From Bacteroidales bacterium (GTDB taxonomy: Bacteria > Bacteroidota > Bacteroidia > Bacteroidales > Tenuifilaceae): 64,000 nucleotides of DNA. Shown piece by piece: positions 7,658 to 16,943 of the stretch (position 1 is its first letter; every line of letters begins with the position of its first letter). The stretch lies in contig JACJXC010000008.1 in assembly GCA_020636835.1 (NCBI GenBank), positions 214,426 to 278,425 on the forward strand, written 5' to 3'. The notes beneath the pieces are model-generated. The model was not told the DNA's origin. It saw nothing but the letters and a program-made list of their open reading frames with translations, and searched no databases. The position numbers were made by a program, and so were the translations under genes.

Positions 7658-8436
7658 TACAGGCTATATATTATGGCTGCGGTTCCGGCTATTGCACAGT
7701 ATGCGGCAAACCAGATGAGGTTTCCCTTGCGAACAAGCTTTATCATCCAGCTGCAGGCAATGTACCCGGATACAAATGCAGCAACGAATCCGGCGGCCAG
7801 CGGTTGGATATCAACGGATGCGAATTCGCCTTTGGCCAGATCGAGGATGGCAGCTCCCAGTATAGGAATAATAACCATTAGGAATGAGAATTTGGCCACC
7901 TCGTCGCGGTGATTGCCAAGTATTAACCCTGTGGATATAGTCGATCCAGAGCGGCTTAACCCGGGCATTACCGCAATGGCTTGGGCAATCCCAATGATAA
8001 AAGCGTTTCTGTAGCCAATTGGTTTGGTGGTAGTTTTTTTGAAGTACTTGGTAAGGGCAAGAAGCGTGGCAGTAACAAGCAGCATAAAACCTACCACTAA
8101 GAGGTTTCCGTCGAAAAGTGCTTCAACCTTCTCTTTTAGGAAAAGGCCTACCAGTAGTACCGGTATGGTTGAAACGAGTATTTTAAGCACAAACTGGGTT
8201 TCGGGGTTCATTTTAAACTTGAAAAAACCGGCAAATAGGCTGGCAATTTCCTTGCGGAATACAACCAGTGTACTTAGCACTGTGGCGGCATGAACTGCTA
8301 CTGTAAACTCTATGCTATCCTTTATCTCCACGCCTAGGATTGCCTTGCCCAGCTCTATGTGACCGCTGCTGCTAACGGGCAAAAATTCGGTTAACCCTTG
8401 GATTACTCCGAGGATAATTGCTTCTAATATCGACAT
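7657..8436 (-). CDS. uppP: Undecaprenyl-diphosphate phosphatase
   Basis: 259 residues, integral membrane enzyme of the BacA/UppP family that recycles undecaprenyl diphosphate to the monophosphate carrier for peptidoglycan and O-antigen synthesis. Signature motifs: VIQGLTEFLPVSSSGHIELG at the N-terminus and the PGLSRSGSTIS motif near residue 160. About seven or eight hydrophobic segments. It overlaps truB by 1 nt and follows the DUF3098 gene by 16 nt, so it belongs to the leftward operon. Confidence 0.96.
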   Translation of the reverse strand: MSILEAIILGVIQGLTEFLPVSSSGHIELGKAILGVEIKDSIEFTVAVHAATVLSTLVVFRKEIASLFAGFFKFKMNPETQFVLKILVSTIPVLLVGLFLKEKVEALFDGNLLVVGFMLLVTATLLALTKYFKKTTTKPIGYRNAFIIGIAQAIAVMPGLSRSGSTISTGLILGNHRDEVAKFSFLMVIIPILGAAILDLAKGEFASVDIQPLAAGFVAAFVSGYIACSWMIKLVRKGNLIWFAAYCAIAGTAAIIYSL

Positions 8437-8452
8437 TTGTATGTTATTAGGG

Positions 8453-8716
8453 TTATGCTTTGGGTTTCTTCATTATGGCATATATCTCAAATGCAAAGCC
8501 GAACAGTACTACAATTGGGGCTAGTGTTATTCGGCGGAAACTGAATATCTCGTAGCTGAATACATTTGGATCGGTGGAGCCACCCCCTGCCATTAAGATG
8601 AAGCCGAGTATGATTATCGCAAAACCAATGAGCAGCAATTTGTAGTTTTCGCGCCCTAGCGCAAATTTCCCTTCTTTTTCGGGATTTACGGTTGTTTTGT
8701 TTCCTTGTTTCGACAT
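8453..8716 (-). CDS. DUF3098 small membrane protein
   Basis: 87 residues with two hydrophobic segments (LLIGFAIIILGFILMAGG and ITLAPIVVLFGFAFEIYAIM) and a charged N-terminus. The intervening sequence (SYEIFSFRRITLAP) is characteristic of DUF3098. In Bacteroidota this gene regularly sits between ftsX and uppP, as here, which suggests a cell-envelope or division role. The function is not established. Confidence 0.85.
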   Translation of the reverse strand: MSKQGNKTTVNPEKEGKFALGRENYKLLLIGFAIIILGFILMAGGGSTDPNVFSYEIFSFRRITLAPIVVLFGFAFEIYAIMKKPKA

Positions 8717-8739
8717 AGCTATATCTGTTTATCAATTTT

Positions 8740-9618
8740 TTAGTAGTAAAGGTCGTCGGATGTGAGCCGAAGAAATTTGTTTACTGCAAAGAATGTGGCC
8801 AGTAAGTTAATGAAAACGCCAATAATGGTTGTGCCCGCAAATATCCCTATTATGTAGATCGGATCCACAATTAGCAGGATGTCGGCAATCTCCTTTTTGA
8901 TGCCGTAAATTAATGCGATAAGCATTGCAATGGCAATAACCGATGCGTATAGCCCATGCAGAATGCTGCGGAGTAGGAATGGCTTCCGGATAAAACCCCA
9001 CGTGGCGCCTACCAGTTTCATGGTATTAATAATGAAACGCTTGGAGTATACCGACAGCCTGATTGTATTGTTGATAAGAACCAGGGCGATGAACATCAGG
9101 AGCACATTAAACACCAGGATAATCAAACTAACGCGGCTCACATTCTCGTTTACCAGGTTAACCATAGGTTTTTGGTAGTCGATTTCCTTTATTTGTTTAA
9201 ACTGGCCAAGCCAAGCCTCAATTTTTGCAATACTGTCGGTATTGGCGTAGTCGGCTTTTAGGCGCATATCGATGTATGCCGATAGGGGGTTGTAGCCAAT
9301 GTAATCGATAAAATCTTCGCCCAGCTCCTGTTCCATCATTTTGGCGGCGTCGTCCTTGCTGATGTACTGGGTGTACTTAACGTGGTTTGATGCGTCCAGT
9401 ATTTTGCGCAGGTAGTTAGCATCGGCATCGCTGGCCTCATCGTTAAGGTAGATTGAGAAGCCAATGTTTTCCTTCACGTAGTCCGACAGTTTTTTTGCGC
9501 TAACTAAGAGTAAGCCCAACATCCCCAGCATGAATAGTACCAAGGAGATGCTAATAATGGACGATAGGTACGAGCTCCTTAACCGCTGCCTGCTTACTTT
9601 TGATTCCTGTTTTTCCAT
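8740..9618 (-). CDS. ftsX: Cell-division ABC-transporter permease FtsX
   Basis: 292 residues. One membrane segment near residues 20-45, a periplasmic loop of about 120 residues, then three more segments in the C-terminal half: the FtsX topology. FtsX works with the ATPase FtsE to control cell-wall hydrolases at the septum. FtsE is not in this window, as is common in Bacteroidota where ftsE and ftsX are unlinked. Gaps to its neighbours (21 nt to the YfhO-like gene, 23 nt to DUF3098) support one transcript. Confidence 0.93.
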   Translation of the reverse strand: MEKQESKVSRQRLRSSYLSSIISISLVLFMLGMLGLLLVSAKKLSDYVKENIGFSIYLNDEASDADANYLRKILDASNHVKYTQYISKDDAAKMMEQELGEDFIDYIGYNPLSAYIDMRLKADYANTDSIAKIEAWLGQFKQIKEIDYQKPMVNLVNENVSRVSLIILVFNVLLMFIALVLINNTIRLSVYSKRFIINTMKLVGATWGFIRKPFLLRSILHGLYASVIAIAMLIALIYGIKKEIADILLIVDPIYIIGIFAGTTIIGVFINLLATFFAVNKFLRLTSDDLYY

Positions 9619-9639
9619 TTTATTGATGCTTATGGAGTG

Positions 9640-12063
9640 TTACTTGTTTTTGGGTTTCAGGCTCCAAGCAATCCAACCGGCAAATACGAGCAGGATTAGC
9701 AGCGATGAGGCCAAATCGATACTGCGTCCGGTGTGCCACATTGGAGGGTCGAATACAAACTCAATAGTGTGTACGCCTTGTGGAACTACCATTGCCCTCA
9801 GTACGTAGTTAGCCCTGAAGTGATTCGCTGGCTTGCCATCGATTGTGGCTTTCCATCCCTTGGCGTAGTATATTTCCGAGAATACGGCGATACGGCTAAT
9901 CTGGCACGATGCGCTGTACTTAAGCCTGTTCGGTTTGTATTCGGTAAGTTTAATTGTCGATAGGGAGTCGGTGTGTGTTGGTGTGCTGGTTATTAGGCTT
10001 GCAAAGCGTTTGTCAACTACGGCGGTTGTTTTTGGGTTGAAGTTTGCTAGTGCGGCAATCTCCTCGTCGGCATTGGCAACCATTATTGTTGAGTCTACAA
10101 ACCAGGCATTTCCAAGCGCATCGGGGTTGCGCATGGCCATGGGGCCATTGTTCGAATTCTGGATAAAGTATTTGGTGTTAAGCATGTTCAGCACGGCCAT
10201 GTTGCCTGTGGCTAGGTGCTTTTCGATCAAGTCCTGGTAGCGGCGGAGTTTTGCCCCGTGGTAGCCCCCAATGGATTTATGGAAGTACGATGTGGATGCA
10301 TCGTTGAAAGGGCTAACGGTGAGGTTGAAAACCCTGAAGTTGGGGTCGGTGTCGGTTAGTATCATCTTGTCGGCTTCGGTGGCGTTGAATGGCGCTTCCA
10401 CCATTTGCGGGGTAACAAAGTTTTTGTTATCCATGTACCGCTTGTTAACTACCCATAAATCGACGGTTATAAATAGACCGAGCGCAACGAGGAAGTGTGC
10501 CGGCTTAATCTTTTTCTTGAATAGGGCGAATACCAATCCTGCTCCAACCAAAACGAATACGAGGGAGCGAATGGAGTCGTTCCACATCATATTTTGCCTA
10601 TCCTTTACAATGGCATTAATAATTTCCTGTGGCCATCCCGAGGAGATTAACTGCTGATCGACCATTCCCGAGAAGTTAAACATACCTTTGCCGAGTAGGA
10701 CAAATAGCAGGCATAGCCCTCCGGTAATTCCTACGGACCACTTGAAGGCTTTCATGAAATCAGAGTTGGATACTTTATCTTCGTATATCTCCTTTAGGGC
10801 TAGGAATCCAAGGAATGGCATGGTGAACTCTACAATAACAAGTATCATCGAAACTGTACGGAACTTGTTGTAGGCCGGAAAGTAGTTCAGGAATAGATCG
10901 GTTAAGAAGTTTAGATGGTTTCCCCACGATAGCAGTATTGCCAAAACCGTTACGGCCAGTATTGCCCATTTGGTGGCACTCTTTATAATGAATAGACCCA
11001 TTACGAACAGGAAGAATACAATGGCTCCAATGTACACTGGCCCCGAGGTGGAGGGTTGAGGGCCCCAGTAGGTTGGTAATTGGCTAACAATGGCCTGCGT
11101 TTGGTTCATTGGCACTCCGTTTTGGCGCAAGAATTTGTAGGTTTCGGATTTTTCGCCCATGTTCATGGCGCTGGCGCCTCCCATTAGGTTAGGGATAAGC
11201 AAGTTGAACGTTTCGGCAGGGCCGTAGCTCCATTGGGTTACGTAATTTTTATCCAGTCCACTGGTTTTGTTGTGCTGATCGTCGGTGAGTTCGGATTTTC
11301 CCCTAATGGAGTCCTTCCCGTAGTCGTATGTGAACCAAAGGCTGCTAAAGTTTGCTCCAAGCCCCAGTATTCCGGCTAAGGCCAGCGTGCCAATTATTTT
11401 AGGGAGGTTTACCTTTTCTTTATTACGGAAACTATCTACTAGGTATCCAATAAATAGTGCGGCCAGTATAAATGCGGCGTAGTATGTTATTTGAGGATGC
11501 CCAGCGTATAGGTTGAGTGCGAAGAATAGCGCGAATAGCGCAAATCCGCTTAAAAACTTTCCCCGGAATGTTAATATCATACCTGCAATCATGGGAGCAA
11601 CGTAGCTCATTGCCCTTATTTTGGCATTGTGCCCAGCTCCAATAACTATGAAAAAATATGTGGATAATCCGTAGGCAATTGCTCCAACAATGCTGAGCCA
11701 AGGGTTTAAGCCCATAACGAGCATAAGTATGTAGAACCCGAGCATTGTAATAAAAATAAAACTGGCCGGACGCTGAACAGTGTTTAGCAATTTGTCGGCG
11801 TGTTGAATAAGGTTGTTGGAGTAGGGGACCGATACCAGGTATGCAGGCATCCCCCCAAACATGCTGTTGGTCCAAAGACTAACCTCGCCAGTTTTTTCTT
11901 TATAATCCAAAACTTCCTTTGCGCCACCCTTCCACATGGCAATATCGTGTTGGGCAAGGCGTTTCCCCTCCAGTAGAGGAGAGAAAAATGCTAACGAAAT
12001 AGCTATAAATATTATAGGTGCTACAATGTGTGGGAGTATTCCAAGAAGTTTTTCCTTATTCAT
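9640..12063 (-). CDS. YfhO-family large membrane protein
   Basis: 807 residues with about 12-14 hydrophobic segments in the first 530 residues and a soluble C-terminal region that ends with one more membrane helix (SLLILLVFAGWIAWSL). The N-terminus (SPLLEGKRLAQHDIAMW) and the C-terminal YYAKGWKATIDGKPA motif match the YfhO family. YfhO proteins are GT-C-like and have been linked to glycosylation of lipoteichoic acid in Firmicutes; in Bacteroidota the substrate is unknown. It is the promoter-proximal gene of the leftward operon. Confidence 0.85.
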   Translation of the reverse strand: MNKEKLLGILPHIVAPIIFIAISLAFFSPLLEGKRLAQHDIAMWKGGAKEVLDYKEKTGEVSLWTNSMFGGMPAYLVSVPYSNNLIQHADKLLNTVQRPASFIFITMLGFYILMLVMGLNPWLSIVGAIAYGLSTYFFIVIGAGHNAKIRAMSYVAPMIAGMILTFRGKFLSGFALFALFFALNLYAGHPQITYYAAFILAALFIGYLVDSFRNKEKVNLPKIIGTLALAGILGLGANFSSLWFTYDYGKDSIRGKSELTDDQHNKTSGLDKNYVTQWSYGPAETFNLLIPNLMGGASAMNMGEKSETYKFLRQNGVPMNQTQAIVSQLPTYWGPQPSTSGPVYIGAIVFFLFVMGLFIIKSATKWAILAVTVLAILLSWGNHLNFLTDLFLNYFPAYNKFRTVSMILVIVEFTMPFLGFLALKEIYEDKVSNSDFMKAFKWSVGITGGLCLLFVLLGKGMFNFSGMVDQQLISSGWPQEIINAIVKDRQNMMWNDSIRSLVFVLVGAGLVFALFKKKIKPAHFLVALGLFITVDLWVVNKRYMDNKNFVTPQMVEAPFNATEADKMILTDTDPNFRVFNLTVSPFNDASTSYFHKSIGGYHGAKLRRYQDLIEKHLATGNMAVLNMLNTKYFIQNSNNGPMAMRNPDALGNAWFVDSTIMVANADEEIAALANFNPKTTAVVDKRFASLITSTPTHTDSLSTIKLTEYKPNRLKYSASCQISRIAVFSEIYYAKGWKATIDGKPANHFRANYVLRAMVVPQGVHTIEFVFDPPMWHTGRSIDLASSLLILLVFAGWIAWSLKPKNK

Positions 12064-12104
12064 AGGATTCTGTTTTGAACTAAACCGGTTAAAAAATTAA
12101 ACCT

Positions 12105-12133
12105 CAAATATATTAAAAAAGAAGATAGCTCAA
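12105..12133 (-). promoter_or_regulatory. Promoter of the yfhO-ftsX-uppP-truB-queA operon
   Basis: On the minus strand the -7 element TATATTTG (12112-12105) and a -33 TTG (12133-12131) are separated by 18 nt, matching the Bacteroidota consensus. Transcription would begin near 12098, leaving a leader of about 35 nt. It sits directly behind the glyS terminator, so the operon is insulated from glyS. Confidence 0.6.
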
Positions 12134-12140
12134 CCAACAA

Positions 12141-12172
12141 AAAAGCAAGGCTTTAATAATCGCCTTGCTTTG
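12141..12172 (-). terminator. Terminator of glyS
   Basis: AAAGCAAGGC (12142-12151) pairs with GCCTTGCTTT (12162-12171) around a 10-nt loop; on the minus strand the stem is followed by a run of T. It lies 20 nt beyond the glyS stop codon. Confidence 0.85.
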
Positions 12173-12192
12173 TAGAATATTGCACGCTCAGT

Positions 12193-13743
12193 TTAAATTT
12201 GCTTGAGCAATGATGATATCGAAACCTTTTCGGCCATAATTTCGCGCAACTTCGATGCGGGAACACGCTCCTGCTCCATGGTGTCGCGGTAGCGAATAGT
12301 TACGGTTTCGTCCTCCAGGGTTTGGTGGTCGATAGTTATGCAGAAAGGGGTTCCAATTGCATCGTGACGGCGATAGCGTTTGCCAATGGTATCCTTCTCC
12401 TCGTACTGGCAGGCAAAATCGAACTTCAAATCGTCCATAATTTTACGAGCCATTTCGGGCAATCCATCCTTTTTAACTAGCGGGAATATTGCCAATTTCA
12501 CCGGAGCTAACGCAGCAGGAATTTTCAGAACAACCCTTTCGTCAACTGAGCCATCCTCCTTGGTGAGTTTCTCCTCGGTATAGGCTGATGATAGGATTAG
12601 CAAGAATGTTCTATCCAAACCAATTGAGGTTTCTACAACATATGGAACGTAACTCTCGTTGGTTTCGGGATCGAAATATTGTAACTTTTTGCCTGAATGT
12701 TTCTGGTGACTGCTTAAATCGAAATCGGTTCTTGAGTGAATACCCTCCACTTCCTTAAAGCCGAATGGGAATTTAAATTCGATATCCGATGCGGCATTGG
12801 CGTAATGGGCCAATTTCTCGTGCTTGTGGAATCGATACTTTTCGTCGCCAAGCCCCATGGATTTATGCCAACGCATACGTTTTTCCATCCAGAATTCGTA
12901 CCACTTCATCTCCTCGCCCGGACGAACAAAGAATTGCATCTCCATTTGTTCAAACTCTCGCATGCGGAAAATAAACTGACGCGCCACAATCTCGTTACGG
13001 AACGCTTTACCCACCTGGGCAATTCCAAAAGGAATTTTCATGCGTCCGGTTTTTTGAACATTCAGGTAGTTAACAAAAATACCCTGAGCGGTTTCGGGGC
13101 GGAGATATATTGTGTTGGCCTCGTCGGTTACAGAACCCAACTTGGTGTCGAACATCAGGTTAAACTGGCGAACATCGGTCCAGTTGCGCGAACCCGAAAT
13201 GGGGCAAGTAATCTCGCAATCCTCAATAATTTTCTTAACCTCGGCCAGTTCGTTTGCCTCAAGCGCGGCAACCATCCGCTTATTAACCTCGTCAATTTTT
13301 GCCTGGTTTTCTAAAACTCGTGGGTTGGTTTGGCGGAACATCGTCTCATCGAACGAATCGCCAAAGCGTTTGGCCGCTTTTTCAACCTCCTTGTTGATCT
13401 TATCCTCAATTTTTGCAATCCAATCCTCAATAAGCACATCGGCACGGTAGCGCTTTTTGCTATCCTTGTTGTCGATAAGCGGATCGTTGAACGCCCCAAC
13501 ATGCCCCGAAGCTACCCATGTTTGCGGATGCATAAATATTGCAGCATCAATACCCACAATGTTTTCGTTCAGGCGGGTCATTGCCTCCCACCAGTAGCGG
13601 CGAATATTATTTTTTAGCTCAACACCATTCTGTCCGTAATCGTAAACCGCGCTTAAACCATCGTAAATTTCGCTCGACTGAAATACAAAGCCGTATTCCT
13701 TGCAGTGAGCAATCAGTTTCTTGAATAATTCTTCCTGAGTCAT
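12193..13743 (-). CDS. glyS: Glycyl-tRNA synthetase, class II dimeric type
   Basis: 516 residues, single-polypeptide class II synthetase (the dimeric alpha2 type, not the bacterial alpha2beta2 type). Motif 2-like FRNEIVARQFIFRMREFEQMEM and motif 3-like ETSIGLDRTFL are visible; the C-terminal third (LAPVKLAIFPLVKKDGLPE) is the anticodon-binding domain. Length fits Bacteroidota GlyS. It is monocistronic, with its own promoter and terminator. Many databases use the symbol glyS or glyQS for this form. Confidence 0.96.
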   Translation of the reverse strand: MTQEELFKKLIAHCKEYGFVFQSSEIYDGLSAVYDYGQNGVELKNNIRRYWWEAMTRLNENIVGIDAAIFMHPQTWVASGHVGAFNDPLIDNKDSKKRYRADVLIEDWIAKIEDKINKEVEKAAKRFGDSFDETMFRQTNPRVLENQAKIDEVNKRMVAALEANELAEVKKIIEDCEITCPISGSRNWTDVRQFNLMFDTKLGSVTDEANTIYLRPETAQGIFVNYLNVQKTGRMKIPFGIAQVGKAFRNEIVARQFIFRMREFEQMEMQFFVRPGEEMKWYEFWMEKRMRWHKSMGLGDEKYRFHKHEKLAHYANAASDIEFKFPFGFKEVEGIHSRTDFDLSSHQKHSGKKLQYFDPETNESYVPYVVETSIGLDRTFLLILSSAYTEEKLTKEDGSVDERVVLKIPAALAPVKLAIFPLVKKDGLPEMARKIMDDLKFDFACQYEEKDTIGKRYRRHDAIGTPFCITIDHQTLEDETVTIRYRDTMEQERVPASKLREIMAEKVSISSLLKQI

Positions 13744-13780
13744 ATATTTATTATCAAGTATTTCCTGTAAATTGAGTTAG

Positions 13781-13810
13781 CAAAAATATATCAAATAATT
13801 AACCCCACAA
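13781..13810 (-). promoter_or_regulatory. glyS promoter
   Basis: On the minus strand, TATTTTTG at 13788-13781 (-7, TAnnTTTG) and TTTG at 13810-13807 (-33) are 18 nt apart. The leader to the ATG at 13743 would be about 30 nt. Confidence 0.6.
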
Positions 13811-13898
13811 AAGGTGTTTTGGCATTTGATAGGTATTGTTAATGATTGGTATTGTAATATTCTTTTTATATATTGCAAGTTGTTGAACGGTAGTGCCT

Positions 13899-16469
13899 AT
13901 GGTTGCTCGTAAATTCGGATTATTGCTGTTTTTTGTGTTTTGCTTTGCTTACCGGGTTTCGCCTGTAATTATTTTGGGTGGTACTCAAATATCGGAAGCC
14001 AAGGTAAAGGCGGCTCTTATTGTGAATTTTGCCCAGAATGTTCAATGGCGGAACGAGTCGAGTATTGGAACCTATCGGATTGGCGTTATCGATCAGGATT
14101 CGAGTGTTTACAAGGAGTTGCTTGCGGTTAAGGGGGTTCGTCAAATCAAAGGGAAGCCCTTTGATGTTTTTTATTTGTCGGGGTCCGTTAATTATGCCGA
14201 CTACAATTTACTCTACTTTGGGTTTAATTTGGGTGATATGCTGCCCAGCGTTTACCGGAAGATTAACCAAAAGGATGTGCTTGTTATTACCGACAGGAGT
14301 GCCGATAGGGTGTTAACCATGATTAACATCCTTTTTAACGCGGAGAAGAATACCTTTTCGTTCGAGATTAATAAGCAGAATTTGGATGCCAACGGTTTTT
14401 CTGTGAATCCTAAAATTTTACTTCTTGGTGGGGATTATGTCAACATAAAGGAGCTTTACGTGCAAACCTCGGAGCAGCTACGCCGCGAGACTGAACGTAT
14501 AAATCAGTATAAAGACGAATTGGTTAAGATTAGTCGCGAGAAAGAGGAGTATCAGCAAGAAATAAACGGACTCAACGATAGGATAGATGGTTTGGCCAAG
14601 GGGATTAAGCAGTCGGAGCAAGAGTACGCATTGCTCGATTCAAAGCTAAAGGGGCGCGATAGTTTACTTGCCGTTCGTACACAGGAACTTGAACGGAAAA
14701 TCCATGAGAGCCAGTCGTTACAGGAGCTCATAAAATCGCAGATGAAATCCATCGAAAACGCCTCGTCTAAACTCGACTCGCTCGATTCCGAGATTAGTAT
14801 TAAACAGATAGAGTTGAGTACTAAGCAGGCTCAGATTGAGCAGCAAACCGCAGAAATTAGCCAGCAGGATACAATCATTCTCGATCAGCAGCGTCGGTTC
14901 CTCATCGCGTTGCTTGTAACATTAGGCTTAACGTTGAGCTTGGGGTTTGCCTACTGGGCTTACCGTATGAAGTTGAATCTGAACCAGAAGTTGGAGCGGC
15001 TGGTGGCACAACGAACCGATGAGTTGCAAACAAGTCAGCAGTATTTTAAAAGTTTGTTCGAGAATTCGCCGATACCCCTGTTTGAACTGGATTTATCGGC
15101 TCTAAAGTCGTTCGTCGAAACGATTGATTATCTGCATAAAATGCCTCATATTGATAATGCGGAAGCGCTTAAGGTAACGGGTCAGGGCTTGGCGTTAATT
15201 CAGGTTATTAACGTTAATCAGGCCGGGCTCGATTTGTTCGGGTTTAAGGATAAGCAGGATGCGGCTCAGAACTATTTTAAAACCTACAGCATGGAACTCT
15301 CGACAGAGAGTTTTAAGACTGTTTTCTTTGCCATGATTGAGCGTCAATCCTCGTGTGCATACGAGAGCATTCGCCAAAACATTAGGGGTAGTTTGTTGCA
15401 CGTTCATTTGAAGTGGATGGTGTTGCCCGGGTACGAGGACACTTACAAGAGGGTACTGCTTACCATTTCCGATATTACCAAGTTGAAGAATTATCAAGAT
15501 GAGTTAAGTCGGCATAAGGATCACTTAGAAGAACTTGTTTATGATCGCACTAATGAAATTGTTGCTCTGAATCAGGGTCTTACAGCAGCCAATGCCGAGT
15601 TGCAGAAAAAGGCCGAGGAGTTGTCGCAGATTATTCAGGTGTTGAAGGAAACCCAGGATCAACTGGTGCAGTCGGAGAAGATGGCCTCGTTGGGTATGTT
15701 AACCGCTGGAATTGCCCATGAGATTAACAATCCGGTGAACTATATCAGCGGAAGCTATCAGGCTTTGCAAATGCATTTGGACGATATGTGGGCTCTACTC
15801 GAGGATGTGCGGAAGGGTAGTGGCGATCCAGCATTTCAATCCGTTTTTGACGAGGTGGAACAACGGCATAATTCTGGATTTGGCGATTTGTACGAGTCGA
15901 TGAAGTTTTTGCTATCCAATATCGAAACGGGTATAAACCGGACCACCGAAATAATCCGAAGCCTTATGGCTTTTTCCAGAAACGAGCCGCAGGAGTTCCG
16001 CCCATTTGATGTGCCTAAAGGCGTTAAGGATGTGTTAGTAATCCTTAAGTCGAAGTACTCGGGTAGGATTGATATTGTAGAGGAGTACGCCCCCGACTTG
16101 CCCATGATATTCTGCAATGTGAATGGCATTAATCAGGTGTTGATGAACTTGATATCGAATGCCATTGACTCAATCCACGAACAGGGGCGTATTCTAATCT
16201 CGTCGAAGTATAGTGCCGAAACTGATGAGTTGGTGATTCGCGTAAAGGACTCCGGCTGTGGAATCGACGATGCTATTCTCGACAAGATATTCGATCCGTT
16301 TTTCACCACTAAGGATGTGGGGCGCGGTACTGGCCTTGGCCTTTACATCTCGTACAATATGGTAAAAGCCCATAACGGAACCATTGAGGTTACCTCCAGG
16401 GTTGGTGAGGGTTCTACCTTTACAGTGCGATTACCTGTTGGGCGGAAAAGCCCAGACTTGTTAACTTAA
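13899..16469 (+). CDS. YfiR-domain hybrid sensor histidine kinase (no receiver)
   Basis: About 856 residues from the ATG at 13899; a GTG six bases earlier is an alternative. Order of parts: signal/anchor segment (residues 7-22), a YfiR-like periplasmic domain (DUF4154, about 30-180, ISEAKVKAALIVNFAQ), a long coiled coil (about 185-335), one membrane helix (about 336-356), a PAS-like domain (about 380-530), another coiled coil, then HisKA with the phospho-acceptor His near residue 607 (GIAHEINNP) and HATPase_c with N box (NLISNAIDS), G1 (DSGCGIDD) and G2 (GRGTGLGLYIS). It is thus a complete membrane kinase. It overlaps the convergent receiver-only regulator by 9 bp; the two are likely partners. 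Confidence 0.92.
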   Translation: MVARKFGLLLFFVFCFAYRVSPVIILGGTQISEAKVKAALIVNFAQNVQWRNESSIGTYRIGVIDQDSSVYKELLAVKGVRQIKGKPFDVFYLSGSVNYADYNLLYFGFNLGDMLPSVYRKINQKDVLVITDRSADRVLTMINILFNAEKNTFSFEINKQNLDANGFSVNPKILLLGGDYVNIKELYVQTSEQLRRETERINQYKDELVKISREKEEYQQEINGLNDRIDGLAKGIKQSEQEYALLDSKLKGRDSLLAVRTQELERKIHESQSLQELIKSQMKSIENASSKLDSLDSEISIKQIELSTKQAQIEQQTAEISQQDTIILDQQRRFLIALLVTLGLTLSLGFAYWAYRMKLNLNQKLERLVAQRTDELQTSQQYFKSLFENSPIPLFELDLSALKSFVETIDYLHKMPHIDNAEALKVTGQGLALIQVINVNQAGLDLFGFKDKQDAAQNYFKTYSMELSTESFKTVFFAMIERQSSCAYESIRQNIRGSLLHVHLKWMVLPGYEDTYKRVLLTISDITKLKNYQDELSRHKDHLEELVYDRTNEIVALNQGLTAANAELQKKAEELSQIIQVLKETQDQLVQSEKMASLGMLTAGIAHEINNPVNYISGSYQALQMHLDDMWALLEDVRKGSGDPAFQSVFDEVEQRHNSGFGDLYESMKFLLSNIETGINRTTEIIRSLMAFSRNEPQEFRPFDVPKGVKDVLVILKSKYSGRIDIVEEYAPDLPMIFCNVNGINQVLMNLISNAIDSIHEQGRILISSKYSAETDELVIRVKDSGCGIDDAILDKIFDPFFTTKDVGRGTGLGLYISYNMVKAHNGTIEVTSRVGEGSTFTVRLPVGRKSPDLLT

Positions 16470-16856
16470 CTCTTCGTGTTTTTTTATTGCAAGGTCGATA
16501 ACCTCCTTGAGCTCGTTTTTACGCCAGGGTTTCATGATGTACCGGAAGATAAGCTCGTTGTTTATGGCCTTGAGCATAACATCCGATTCCATGAAGGCCG
16601 TAAGTAGTATGCAAATCTTTTCGGGGGTTTCGGATTTAATCTTCTCGATAAATTCCAACCCATTCATATTTGGCATTTTAAGATCCGATATGATGATGTT
16701 GATGGGTTGCTCGTTGAGTATTTCCAGGCCTCTCATTGCGGAGTCGGCAATAAACACCTCAAAATCGTTTCGAAAGTTGATTTTGAACAGTTCTAGGTTG
16801 ATGTGCTCATCGTCAACGTAAAGAATTTTATTGTTTGTGCTCATTGTGGTTTGCAT
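16461..16856 (-). CDS. Receiver-only response regulator
   Basis: 131 residues from the ATG at 16856; an ATG at 16844 is an equally possible start, while a longer reading from TTG at 16919 is unlikely. It is a single CheY-like receiver: acidic pair VDDE, phospho-acceptor Asp at residue 58 (IIISDLKMPNMNG), conserved Thr (LLTAF) and Lys (IMKPWR). No output domain is attached, so it must act through protein contacts or as a phosphorelay intermediate. It converges on the sensor kinase gene with a 9-bp overlap. Confidence 0.92.
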   Translation of the reverse strand: MQTTMSTNNKILYVDDEHINLELFKINFRNDFEVFIADSAMRGLEILNEQPINIIISDLKMPNMNGLEFIEKIKSETPEKICILLTAFMESDVMLKAINNELIFRYIMKPWRKNELKEVIDLAIKKHEELS

Positions 16857-16943
16857 AATTAGAACATTTAATGCCGATATGCCAAGTGGCGGCTGTAACG
16901 CAACTTGTTTAAAATGCAATATATAAAGAAATGAGCGAAAAAA

